From Pipra filicauda (Eukaryota > Chordata > Aves > Passeriformes > Pipridae): a DNA stretch of 64,000 nt. The translations under genes were made by a program, and so were the position numbers. The stretch lies in contig NW_024104321.1 in the NCBI RefSeq assembly GCF_003945595.2, positions 496,001 to 560,000 on the forward strand, written 5' to 3'. This document shows, piece by piece, positions 1-11,206 of the stretch. Position 1 is the stretch's first letter. Each line of letters starts with the position of its first letter. The notes beneath the pieces are model-generated. The model worked only from the letters and a program-made list of their open reading frames with translations, had not been told where the DNA came from and made no database searches.

Positions 1-384
1 TGCAGTAAGTAAATCGCTATTAATCATTCTGTGCATAATTAACTTTCTCTGCACTTAGGCAGCACTCTTCCTTAGGCAGACAGATACAAGTCCTGGTACA
101 TTTCACAAAATATGATAATCAGAGGTTTTCCCAAACTGATAGAGAACTAGTGTGCTTGAATTATAACTCCAACATCAAGGAGTTTACTCCAGGAAGGGGC
201 AGGCAAGTTGCTGTGTGCTTACTCATCTAAGACAGCATTGAGGGGGACCCAGACTTGTAGGTAACCCCAGAAACACACCTGCACTGTGGACTGGGAGAAC
301 GCAGCTGTAGGATTGCTGCAGTAAATGTTTCACGTCTGGAAGAACTTAGTGGAAATGTCTGATATAGGACATGGTTCAACCTTT
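1..384. other. Noncoding, AT-rich, left edge
   Basis: No open frame of useful length and no recognisable repeat until the CR1 tail that begins at about 385. The sequence immediately before that tail (about 330-384) could be a more diverged part of the same CR1 copy, but I cannot align it with confidence. Confidence 0.6.
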
Positions 385-527
385 ATTCAGAGTTCAAGGA
401 GCATCTGGACGATGTTCTTAGCCACATGGTTTAGTTTTAGGTAATCCTGTGAAAAGCAGGGAGTTGGACTCGATGATCCTTGTGGGTGGGTCCCTTCGAA
501 CTTGAGATGCTCTGTGATTCTGTGACT
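385..527 (+). mobile_element. CR1 LINE 3' end fragment
   Basis: The segment carries the hallmarks of the avian CR1 3' untranslated end in order: a 'gcatctggacgatg' block, 'gccacatggtttag', 'ggagttggactcgatgatcc', 'gtgggtcccttcgaact' (with an insertion), and a tail of 'ctgtgattctgtga', a decayed form of the ATTCTATG octamer repeat. CR1 copies are nearly always truncated at the 5' end, and this one retains only about 140 bp, so it encodes nothing. Orientation is plus, from the position of the tail. Divergence from the expected pattern suggests an old insertion. Confidence 0.82.
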
Positions 528-3288
528 GAGAAGAACAGATATGAGAAAATGCACTTTTCTATTCCTAGTTTCTGCTGTTCACTTGTGGCCACCTCAATTA
601 TTCCTGTTTCTACTTGTCTCTGGAAAGTTTCTGATTTTTTTTAATGCATACTTCTCCTGCACTACAGAGGGTAGAGCCCTCTCATAGGAAATATCTTTCA
701 GACCATATTTGCCTTTAGGGTAAGTATTTTCCTAGGGCAACTTCTCTGTAAGAGGGTCTGGCTTATATTTTGTATTCCAACTTTACAAGAAGCACAGATC
801 TCCCTCTGCAGTACTTGAATCTGTTTATACTGAGTGCCAGCATAGCCCTCAGGATAAAATACAGCAGCTGAGGCATTACTCTGTGCTCACTCATGGCTCT
901 GTCAGCTCCCTACAACCCAGCTTCCAATATGATTTCTGCCCTGAAGGTGTAGCATGAGATGAGCATCCACTAATCCTGCACATGGCTTGAATAACTACTC
1001 TCCCCACTCCCAGACCGTGCTGGAGTATGAAGCAGAATGAAAACAGATCAGCCCTCCAAAAAGTTTCATTTTTAAAAACAAAAGAAAACACAAAACCTCA
1101 AAATGCTGACCAAACTTTTTCCACTCTGTGTCCTTTTCAATTCTCATCATCCTCTCTCTTACAGACTTGTGTTTCCACAAAAAAAAAAAAAAATCACATC
1201 TTTTTGCATACTATCTACACTCTTCCAGACTTGAGGTTGTGACTGTTTACATTGCAAAGTATCATCTTTTCATGTCATAAAAATTTCTAGTGGTAGATGG
1301 TGTCTATCAAACAAGTTTCCTGCTTGGGATATTTAACTCTACTTCATTTCCCTGGCAGAAATTCTTGATTCTAAGGATATTTCAAAGTATGCTTTAATGG
1401 ATGGTTGTGAAACATTTTCAGTTTAAAATTCCACTTACCTATATCAGGAAAATTGTGGGTTTTTTCAATAAACTATTTCATTTAAATTCATTTGTGCCTC
1501 AGAAACACGTTATATTTTGGTACATGATATAGAGTAAGAAGAAATCATACATATTTTATGTGCAACACATTGAATTTGTAATATGTGCTGATAATGACTT
1601 TACATTAAGATCCTATTCCTCTACAGTTGTAGAGAAATATCAGTGTAATTGCTGTCCTAAGCTAGACAGTCTGTTTTAGTGCTGCTCACTTGCTTATACA
1701 GTTGTGGGAAACATATAAATCTGATTTGAGTCTCTGATGAGACTTTCATACACCAAGGAGAAAAATTATGGATTTTGACAAAATAGAATCCAAGACTTGT
1801 TTTCTTCCAGATGATTCTTCTCTTTTAGCATTTGGAGGCTTCATTCAAGCTTAAATACTTCTTCTGTATGTTTTGGTTTAGATGTATTAGGAAAAGTTTT
1901 TGACTAAACGTGGTTTCACTTGACAGAGAGACTTTTTTAATTATTTCAGTAGACTGAGTTGGAACAAGTGCTCAAGCTACCATAAGGAGAACTAATTATT
2001 AGATTTGAGGGTTTATGTATGTATATTTATACATGTATCTGTAAAAACATAAGGGAATAAATGCAATGGACGCCTGCTATCCTCCACAAGTCCTGTATGA
2101 AATAAAAACGTAGCAAGAGCATGAAGGTAGGACAAGGTTATGTATAGCACCAGGAAAATTGAGACTGAGAGCTAGGAGTTATTCATTTTCCCACAAGATG
2201 GTTCTGACTTCCCGCCAGAAGGTCAGCATCTGATAAAGTATTTTACACTAGTGCCTTTCATTTTTTCCATGATCCTTAGGAAAATGAAGCATGTGGGCTT
2301 AAGCTGGTAGAGGACAGCCATAGATTTCAATTTCAGCATAACACCACTGAGAGAGTGGTAGATGATAGATAATACTTTCATTTGTTAAATAACAGACATA
2401 AAGTCTTTGTTAATGCTATGCAATAAGCAGTGGTGTCATTTTTATGGCATATTTTTGGAATGAAAAGGGGAATCCTCTATTTCAAAATGCAACATCAAAA
2501 CACGATTTATTAACACCTTTAAAGAGAGTAGCTTCTCTTCCCCTTTTCCCTCTCCTCTTCCCCTCAATTCTCAGCTTTTTCTCAACAAAAAGAAGCTTTC
2601 TTTAGGAAATGTATGTCTTCCCTCACAGAGATCCACCACAGCTGGACTTCACTCCTGCCATGCAGGACAGGACATCACTATACCTTAGCTTTCTCTGTAT
2701 TACTGAAAACACACATTTAAGCATTTCTCTCAATTAGAACCTACGGTCTGGAAAACAGGCATGATTTTTACTGGCATCTCCTCCTTCTGATACTTAGTAA
2801 CCTACTCAGGGGCTGGCACAAGCATGGGACCTCCTCCAAGCCACTTAGAAAATGGGAGAAAATATGTGCTGACTGGTCTGAGAAGATCTCTCTCTGGGAT
2901 GTCCTCAGTTGATGGTTTCTGGGTCTAGCCTTGAAGATGCTCCAGGCAAATACCAAACATTCCTGGGCCACACAATTAAGAGAAACAATAAATTGGAGGT
3001 TGTCATGACTATTACCTAAATAATAATTTTTGCATTTAAATAAAGATGAATGAGGGGGAGATTATTCGTCCCGTGTGTTTGTACCACTTCCAGAACATCA
3101 GAGCTCTGATTCCAGTAGGTATTGAAGTTGCTCTAATATTCCTGATTATCATCACCCTTTTACCTCTGTTCCTTTGCTCAAACTCGTCACCCGCAGCTGC
3201 TGGGCAGTCACCTCTCCTTTTGGGTGGCTTTTCTGCAGCTACTTGCACACAAGCATCCTTCATCCTTCTGGATACATAGGCAATTGCT
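528..3288. other. Noncoding AT-rich interval
   Basis: Several A and T runs (for example about 1178-1191), many stop codons in all frames, and only short frames under 80 codons. A chance frame on the minus strand at 2768-2971 has no family resemblance. I see no repeat family, splice-site-flanked exon or RNA gene that I can support. Confidence 0.6.
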
Positions 3289-3308
3289 GGGGGGGAGGGG
3301 GGGGAAGG
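3289..3308 (+). repeat. G-rich tract
   Basis: A run of 7 G, one A, 8 G, AA and GG. This is a low-complexity purine tract with some capacity for G-quadruplex formation, because G runs can be divided into four blocks. No function is implied by sequence alone, and such tracts are length-variable and error-prone in assemblies. Confidence 0.7.
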
Positions 3309-6204
3309 AAATGTTTGGAAAGTGAGAATCTGTGCTTTTGCTGCTTTTCAGTGATTGAGTGAGGCAAACATGCTTCTCTCTATAGACATAGGCAGCAGGA
3401 GCAAATTCTTGCGTGGATGTATCAAACCTGAACCTTTTCTGGAGAGTAAATGAATTCTTTCTGTTTACTTTGTACTTAATGTTAAAGCAATCAGAAGTTA
3501 AGACTGGAAAGGGAACTGCCAGGTCACCATAATAATATGTTAACCCAAAGACCGTCATCAGGCTGCAGTGAGGGCCCATGTGAAACCCTGACTGCAAACT
3601 AAACCCCCTAGCTGTGGCAGAGGTGATGGTATTTGACATTATTCCAGGTCTAAGTAGAAACTTCACCCATAGAGATGGATTACCATATGGGAACTTCACA
3701 CACTGTGCAAACATCAGCTGATAATCTTTTATCCTGGCTGGAGTTACTGGGTAGGAAGTCTAAGGTGGGAGCTACATGGCTGTTGTTAGCTGAGATGTAG
3801 CTTTTAAACAAGCCTGAGCTGTGTTAGGGATGAGCATATAAACTCCTATGTCATTGGCTATGTAATGTGGGACATTTTTCCCAAAACAAACAAGCTGATG
3901 TGCATTAGAGCTAGCAGAGCTTGGTTTCCTACAGGTGTACATCTCTCAGACTGGTCTCTGTTGTCCAGTCAGGTACTGCTTTTGGCAACTCCTTGTCTGT
4001 GTTTTCTGTGTGAACTTGGTGTGAATTCTCTGCGTGAAAAAGAAAAAACTCATCTTGCAGCCCCTCCTGCAGTGGCTATAAATAGAGTACCTCTTTCCTA
4101 CCTGGCCACCTAATTTTCTGGAAATAGTTAGAAAACAACTTGTTTGAAACACAACTCTTCCCAGTTTAGTTGAAAATGGCCAAGCAGTTCAAAAGTTACA
4201 AGCAAGAAGAAATTCATTCTAACTGTGTGAACACTCAAACCTCATTTGTTTAGAAAACCAGGACAAAAAAGGGACTTTGGTATCTCAAGGCATCGGGTAC
4301 CAGTCAATCAGACAAAGCAACAATAGAAAAACGACATCAAGAAAAATGCAAATGATTAATAAAATATTTAAAACTTGATTCTTCCTCAGTTTGAAAAGGT
4401 GAATTAATGAACGCATCAATCAAACCTCTGAAATTCTGAAAACCTTCAATTTACTCTTATTGTAAATGCATGGCAGGAAAATAGCCTTCACCCGGAGATA
4501 CTGACTAAAATGTAATTAACCTTTTGTTTGTGGAAGAACTTTCTTAGGGAATTTCAGATGCTTATTTGGAGCTCTCAAGGGGTATTGAATCTTTAACAAA
4601 GACATCATTTCTCTTCAGTGTTCGTTTGTTACTGGAGTTAAATGAGTGTTAAGAAAAGTAAAGAATCTAGAGAATACAGCTAAAAACATCTGGTTTCTGA
4701 CTTGCTCAGATTTCTTCATTCTCTTGGGATGTAACTATCTGACTAGTTCTGCAGTTAACATGCTGTCCTCCAGGGTAGAAAACATGGATTTTTAACATTA
4801 AACCCCTTCAAAAGTGACAAAAACCCCACTGTTCCCTTGATTTGTTAAGGATGTGTTTTGGCTTAGGAAAATTTTCAAGGCTTTCATATGTATCTGTCAT
4901 AATCATGCAACTAAATGCGCAGAAGAAATGAAGGCAAACCCCTTATTTTCTTCTCTCCAGATGACCTTCAAAGTTCTTTAGCTCAAAAATCCATATAGCC
5001 TCAACTGTGACCCATTCAGTGTATCCGATAACAAAGGGAAGCTCTGCAAGAATTGCATAGAAATGCAGCATGAATTCATGGAGCAACAAGCACTTGTGAA
5101 GTACCTCCATCAGCCTTCACAGATTTGATACCTAACATGAGTTACATGAAAATCAATTAACTTGGGTTAAGAACTCAAATATTGATGAATCTGTGAGAAA
5201 TTTGGGGAAGGTAAATCAGCAGAGCTCTTGTCTCCGATGTATTAGAACCATATTGCATGCACAAGGTGAGAAACGTTCTCATGCATACTAATGTAATTTG
5301 ATTTTAGCTATGGGATTTATAAAAAGATGATAATGACATGTACATATCTTTATAAAGAGATCTACAGGTGAAAGAAAGAAACAGGTTAATAGCTCTACTT
5401 TACAATGAGTAGAACGGATTCTTAGCTGAATGTCTTCGAGGATTCAGCACAGGTGCTTTGAAAAATATACATGAGCCCTAGCCCAGAGATGTGAGAGCAA
5501 TTCTTATTTGATGTTTTTTGTAGTAATAACAATATATATTAGGATGGATTTTATTATAGAATTTTGGGATATATTTGTAAAGGGGCAATATTTGGTTTCT
5601 ACCTGTGTCACACTGTCATATTAAGCATTGTTAGTTTATCATACTTTGTTATGATACAACATTAAGTAGTATAATTTTTCCTATTTTAATGTAGAAACAG
5701 AAGTGTTCACGTCTCTGGAATCAAGCTGTGACACTGGCAGCTTTCAGGAAAACATAGACTCTTACAATCACCCACTTCAACTGGTCAATCCAGGGCATTA
5801 TCTGGTGTGCTGCAAACACAGTGAAGACTTACACTCATACTACTCCCCTGGTGCAAGACGAGGGCCCATGGAGAGCTGTGCGTCTTGGCACAAAGTCTGT
5901 GTCTTCACGAACAGCAGGGGTGGGCCACTGATGATCTCCCCCAAACTCTCCACTGAGTATTAGCAACCAGCCCCAACCCTGAGACTGCCCAAATGATTCC
6001 TGAAAAAGCTTGACTTTGCATAAGATGGCTGAATGTACACAGCTTTTCCACTACCTTCTCATTTTGGGACACCAAACAACACTCCACCATGTACTCAGTG
6101 TTGTGACTGCTGGTCGTACCTACACCCACACCTTAGTTTCGCATTGCCTGGATTGGAGTGACATTGACTGTCAGAAACAAAAAAACACTGCTAGTAATAA
6201 TTTA
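3309..6204. other. Noncoding AT-rich interval
   Basis: Mostly unique AT-rich sequence. The minus strand is open for 168 codons over 3208-3714, the longest frame here, but it matches no family I know and has an unstructured, random-looking composition. A plus-strand frame at 5703-5963 (86 codons) is likewise unrecognised. No promoter, exon or repeat could be defended. Confidence 0.55.
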
Positions 6205-6264
6205 GGACCTAATTTTGCCAAATTCCCACTTATTGTATGAGTGAAGATTTACAGGATTGGTCCT
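6205..6264. repeat. Fold-back amniote interspersed repeat relic
   Basis: The segment opens with 'ggacctaattttgcc', passes through 'ttattgtatgagtgaag', and closes with 'acaggattggtcct', so the two ends are imperfect inverted copies of a GGNCC(T)GATCCTGC-like block. I know this pattern from a palindromic repeat widespread in turtles, crocodiles and birds; I do not remember its library name with certainty. It is strongly decayed and short here. Confidence 0.42.
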
Positions 6265-8129
6265 CTATGATACAGCAATGTAAAAAATCCACTTGTCTCT
6301 GGAGTTCAGTTGTTTCCCAGAGGCCTGCTAAACAGCACCTTGCAATTCATCTTGTTAATTCAGTGTCATGCTGCATTATCTAAGTAATAGCATCAAATGT
6401 GTGTCCAGAAGGTGGTACCTAAAATACACTGGTAGAACAGGGTATTCTGTGTAGCAGGACAGCTTTGGATGGTCAGGGTAAGAGACTCTAACCCTTAACC
6501 CTACCATGGGGTAGTTGCATTTTCTTAAATCTCTGAAAAAACATATAACTCTTTATAATGCAGTCCCTTGTGTACTCTTTTATGCATTCCTAAATACATC
6601 AAGCCCCTTCTCTATTTGTTCACACAGATATCCCATTTTTGAAACAAGACCTGCAATGTATTGGTAAGATGTACTTGGGTTGATTTTATTCACATTTTCA
6701 GGTTCCATACCAGAGTTTCAGAGGATTAGCAAGGTGCCAGCATATATGGATAGCAAGTTCTCAAACAGTATATTGCATGATTAGTTTCATTTCCCAGTTC
6801 TAAAACAGAATTTTTTTTTCTTTTCCTAGGTGCTCTAGGAGGTCTTCAAATAATGCTTTGTTCTGCCTAATTTTAACTAATGTAATCCTCTCTGATGAGA
6901 GGAAGGATTTTCATTAGCAGGTGAGCAGTGTGGTTGCATTAGTAGTCAAGTCCCATTCTCCTTTACACCGATGGAAATCCAGTTAGTGATGCTGAAAGTG
7001 AAGTTCAGCTTAATGTAGACAGGGCAAAGTATGAATTTGAGAAATCATTTTTCATTAAAACACAGTACAATTCATATGGTCCTCCTCCTTATCTTAAATC
7101 GGCATCTATGTGTCATTCAAATTCCTGCTTTACTTTTGCTGTACTCAGTTTATTGTTACTACAAACAGCTGAATGTGTCTAACTTTGGATGGATTTGTAC
7201 CTTTAGGCTGTTTACAGTTGAGATCCTACCTTTCCCACCTGCAACTGTGGAAATCTTGACTTCTTACCTATACTCATGTTTTTGGGTCTCTCCTAAAGAG
7301 AGAGGCTGGTAAGAAGTTGCTTTGGGCTAGTACACCTCCCTCTGTTTTAGTCAACATGGGGAGTCCAGGCATTTTAGCCTGTCTACCTGGTTTTACATGG
7401 CTGAAATTAGTAGTGATGACAGTCCCTGCAGCCTTATGTGACTTAGAACCACTCCTAAGCCACTGCATCATTCCAGTGTGGTGTTTCCATTTTTCTTTTT
7501 TCAGTAAACAAGCAGAATTCAGTCTGGCATTACAATTAGCTGCTTTTTTACTCACCTTCCCCTTAAGCATTCAAAGTTGGTTTTGTGCTATGAAGAGAGA
7601 GGTTTAGTAAATCACACAAAACCAATATTTTCAGCTTCATATTTTTCAAATAAACTCCACAGAAAACTTGGGTAAACAAAGTCTTATTTTTTTTCCCTGA
7701 ATCTTGGTGTTGTTTACAGGAAAATGGAATGTTCGCCTCAAATTAGTGACGATTAATAAATCCTGTTCCTTGCTCGAGGTGTATGACCTTGCAAAATTCA
7801 TTTCCGTTAGCTGCTTAAGTCTCATTTTACTTTACTTTTTTACTTGGCTATGGAGAGGCTTTTCTTGCATTTTATATACGTTTGAAAGGAATGGTGTTTG
7901 TGTACATATTTAATAAGAAATTTCCCGTCATTCTACCCAATATACATTCAGATTTTACTAACAAAATACTTCAGAAACACTTTTCTGAAGTGAGCCATTT
8001 CTATTGTGAGCCATTTTTAGATTAGCATGTTGTATTTTTAACCTTCATATTTTTGTTGATACAAAAGTAAATCTTAAGTTTTGTCATACCTTATAATTGC
8101 TCTGACAAAAACGTTTACAGTGACATGAG
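6265..8129. other. Noncoding AT-rich interval
   Basis: Short overlapping frames near 7031-7607 on both strands are typical of chance. One possible exon-like interval (7720-7778) is preceded by a pyrimidine stretch and 'ttacag' and followed by a weak 'gtgtat' donor, but has no recognisable peptide. No repeat family was seen. Confidence 0.5.
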
Positions 8130-8345
8130 TGGTGGCTTTGGCTACCAAGGCAGATTTTCATAATAATGAGTTTTTTCCTGTAGGGGGCTGTGAACTGCTA
8201 ATTAGCATCTATGACCCAATATTCTTAGCAAATAAGAGTAATAGCAGTAATTTCTAGCTTTATGCAGGGTGCAAGTCTAATATTACCAGCACTTCTGTTT
8301 CATTTGTAATTAACTGCAAGCAATTATTATAGAGTCAAGGAAGTA
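8130..8345. promoter_or_regulatory. Candidate conserved noncoding element
   Basis: Dense homeodomain-type cores (TAATGA, 'ctaattagc', 'gtaattaac', 'caattatta') are interleaved with compositionally balanced, non-repetitive sequence, unlike the AT-rich drift on either side. There is no open frame. This texture is typical of developmental enhancers in vertebrate gene deserts, but conservation cannot be seen from one sequence, so the call is inference. Confidence 0.3.
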
Positions 8346-9992
8346 TATCCTAATGCTCGTAGGTAATAAAAAAAATTGAAATTATGTTTGTAAAACTCAT
8401 ATGTTTCATGCTGGGTGCACTGATTTCTTTCAGAGCACTGAGATTATATGCCTATCAATTAAAAATTCTTCTTTAATGTTGCCTTACATTGATATGCTTT
8501 TGAATATTGCTGTATAAGTATCTTGTCCTCTATTTAGTTCTTTTCCTTTTACTAAAACAATATCCTTGAAATTTCAATTAATATTTTGACCACAAGACCT
8601 TAATGAATACTCTAGTCTGGCTACTTAATCTCAACATAAAATTTAGATGGTACTGAAAGAAGTTGTTTACACTTGATTTGATGAGGTCTGTAACTTAGTC
8701 TTATTAGAACCGTGACCCACAAGGCTGGTGACAGAGGTGCATGTGCTTGTGCAGCGTAGCTGACTTCCCTAAATAAGAAACAGATCTGGCATTTCTTTTA
8801 CTCAGCAGAATGATACACAAGGCTTTCTGCAAATTCACTTAGTTTCCCCTGTTTATATTGGTTTCCATGACAGTGGGAACAGCTCTGAAATAGTAGCTAT
8901 CAGTGACAATTTCATAGTTACTGGGATGGTCCCGTACCTTGTCGCTGCTTTGAACATCTTTGTATAACAGGCCTGGGTTATTTACTCAGAAATATGATTT
9001 TATTAGAATCCAAGCTCTGCATAGAGGTGGATGCATCATTACATTTCTTGCAAGTTTTGACAAATGTTGGGGCATCTTCTCCTTTGCATCATCTGGATGA
9101 TGTTTAAACAGCTTTAAACATACAGGAATATGGCACATTCCTGAACTGAAGTAGCTGAGGTTCAGGATCAGAGGGGCTTACTGTGGCATCCACTGTGCTT
9201 TGGTCCAATGGAGTTTACTCAACATGTCTCAGGACTGTCATTCAAGAGATTTGGAAGGCGAGAAGCTGATAACTTTACATAAGCCATGGATTCTAAACGA
9301 AGTTTTTCAAACAATGATAGGATTAAAAAACATCCTTTGATCATACATGGAGTGTGACAATGACTCTATTGTGCAGCTGGTTGAAAAGGAGGTTGAAGAA
9401 AGTGAATGAAAAATAAGATTTTTTTTCATGTTATTTGTTTCTTTCTTCTAGGCTCTGTCTATCTCACTGCCTATTTTCAGTACTGTGTTAATCCATCTTC
9501 AGGCATTTACCTGGACATGAATGTGAATTGGTCCAAAATATATCCTGCCAACTAACCCCCAGGATCCCTAACTAACTCTGTTTCTTCTAATCACTGAACC
9601 AATTTAGACCGGATTCATCAGACAGATTAATTATTTGGTCAGCATGACAGATAGAAAATACGACAAAATATGCTGATTCCATAACAGCCCATGCCGACAT
9701 CCATCTATCCAGCACCCAAGCAGGAAGGGTGCTTCCTTTAATATCCATTTGGACAGTTCCTTGTGCATTGTAACACACACTTTCCTACTGGTTATTGCCT
9801 TCCAGATTATATGAATATTGTTTCTTTCTAATTGAACAATTAATTTTCCTATTGCCATAACATTAGCAAAGGTTGTGTGACATGGATATTTATATCTAGT
9901 GTGATATTTTGAATTTTCTATGTGCACATTTTGAGCTTACAGTAACAGGTATGTCTGATTGAAGTCTTTTATATTGCCTTGTGTAATGTGAT
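8346..9992. other. Noncoding interval before the LTR
   Basis: Unique AT-rich DNA with frames under 100 codons on the minus strand (9587-9927) that show no domain or motif. The last five bases (9988-9992, gtgat) are the left copy of the target duplication of the neighbouring LTR. Confidence 0.55.
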
Positions 9993-11206
9993 TGTAGTGG
10001 TTTGAACCTTGTTTTTCCCAGAGGCTAAGAGAAGTGGTAGACCCCAAGGGGTGGAAACCCCTGGAAGTTTTGAAATTCTGCCCAATGGACGCTCCTGCAG
10101 AAATGTAAACATATCACAACCAGACCGGAAAAGAAGAGTTGTAGTTTCTGGTTGTAGGAGAGGTGGCCATGTTGTAGAGCCACGAGGAAGGGGCTCTGAG
10201 CCCCTTGGGGCCTTTGGCCCCCCTCCCAGCCCCTGGCTGGGGGGCTGCAGGGACCTGGAACAGCATAAAGCTGGGCTAGGTGCCTGTAGTTATGCCGGGA
10301 GATGTTTTCTCCATGGGCACAGAGCAGCAGCCGACGCTGACCAGAGAAATGGTGGCAGAGAGCCAGAGATAAGAACCTGAACTGAAGAAACAGCAGAAGC
10401 AACATACAGCACTGCAGAGGAGACTCCTGGAAGGAGAGCCGAGGAAAGGAGAGCCAGCAGCTGAGAGCTACAGAGTTCTTGGGGGTAAGACTGATACCAG
10501 ATCCCCAAAACTCCTTTGAGACCTCCTGGAAGGAGGAAGATGATGGACTCTTACTTGAAAGAGCCTTGAAGTGCGACATGCACTGTAGAAAGGAGCTAGA
10601 GAGCTCCGAGAGGAATGCAGGGGGGGTTGACCTTGGCTTCCCCCCCCTCGCACTGCTGCCATGGTGGCAGCCTGAGAGACAGGGCACAGAGGCCCTGCAA
10701 GAGATACCAGACTGTCACGAAGACTCCCCTGTGTCTTCGTGATATGACGTGGTGATACGACCTTGTCTGGGGTTACGAAGCCCACGGAAGACCCCTCGGT
10801 TGTGAGGCGATGGGGCCGAGAGAGAGGCTTGAATACCTCCCTCGTGGATGCTGGCAGAAAGCCAGCTATCAGCTGCTGCATGAGATGAGAAGAAACCTGC
10901 TGCCTTAGAAGATGCTGCTGTTCAGAGACTGGAAGGGATCTGTCCTTCTTTCCCTCCTGGACTTTTATTTGGAGGGGAGAAGAGATCTGATCCATTGTAA
11001 ATACTATATATCATGGTAGAGATAGTTATGATCATGTGTATAATGTGATATGGTATTTATTTGTACAGTCATTGTAATATATTCCCTTTTCCCCACTTTG
11101 AGTCTGGTGTGTTTTGTCTGGAAAAACCTCTCTCACATTAGGTTGAGATGTGGGAGGGGGAATGGAGCTAGGGAATTGGATGTTGGGGCTATCTCAAACC
11201 ATGACA
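9993..11206 (+). mobile_element. Solo LTR of an ERVL-like endogenous retrovirus
   Basis: A 1,214-bp element begins with TGTAGTGGTTTGA and ends with TCAAACCATGACA, near-perfect inverted termini of the LTR TG...CA type. It is flanked by an exact 5-bp direct repeat, gtgat, at 9988-9992 and 11207-11211. A 5-bp duplication and the CAAACCATGACA 3' end, which I know from avian ERVL-type LTRs, favour that class in the plus orientation. No gag, pol or env is adjacent, so this is a solo LTR left by recombination between the two LTRs of a provirus. The interior is much richer in G+C than its surroundings, which explains the long spurious frames it carries (up to 220 codons on the minus strand). A 10-bp-stem hairpin lies at 10715-10742. 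Confidence 0.93.
10715..10742. other. Perfect stem-loop inside the LTR
   Basis: The arms tcacgaagac (10715-10724) and gtcttcgtga (10733-10742) are exact reverse complements separated by eight bases. The structure lies within the solo LTR, so it could have been part of the viral RNA leader or of an enhancer, but I cannot place the LTR transcription start well enough to choose. Confidence 0.6.

Noticed and set aside
3208..3714. 168-codon minus-strand open frame
   Set aside because: Longest frame outside repeats, but no domain, signal peptide or family resemblance, no splice or promoter context, and its composition looks random.
6488..6503. Telomere-like 'ctaacccttaaccct'
   Set aside because: Fewer than three units, too short to call an interstitial telomeric array.
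7720..7778. Exon-like interval with acceptor and donor
   Set aside because: The donor (GTGTAT) is weak, the length is not a multiple of three and the peptide is unrecognised.
10025..10995. Frames of 220 and 175 codons on the minus strand and 123 codons on the plus strand
   Set aside because: They lie wholly inside the bounded solo LTR and result from its G+C-rich composition; they show no retroviral protein motifs.
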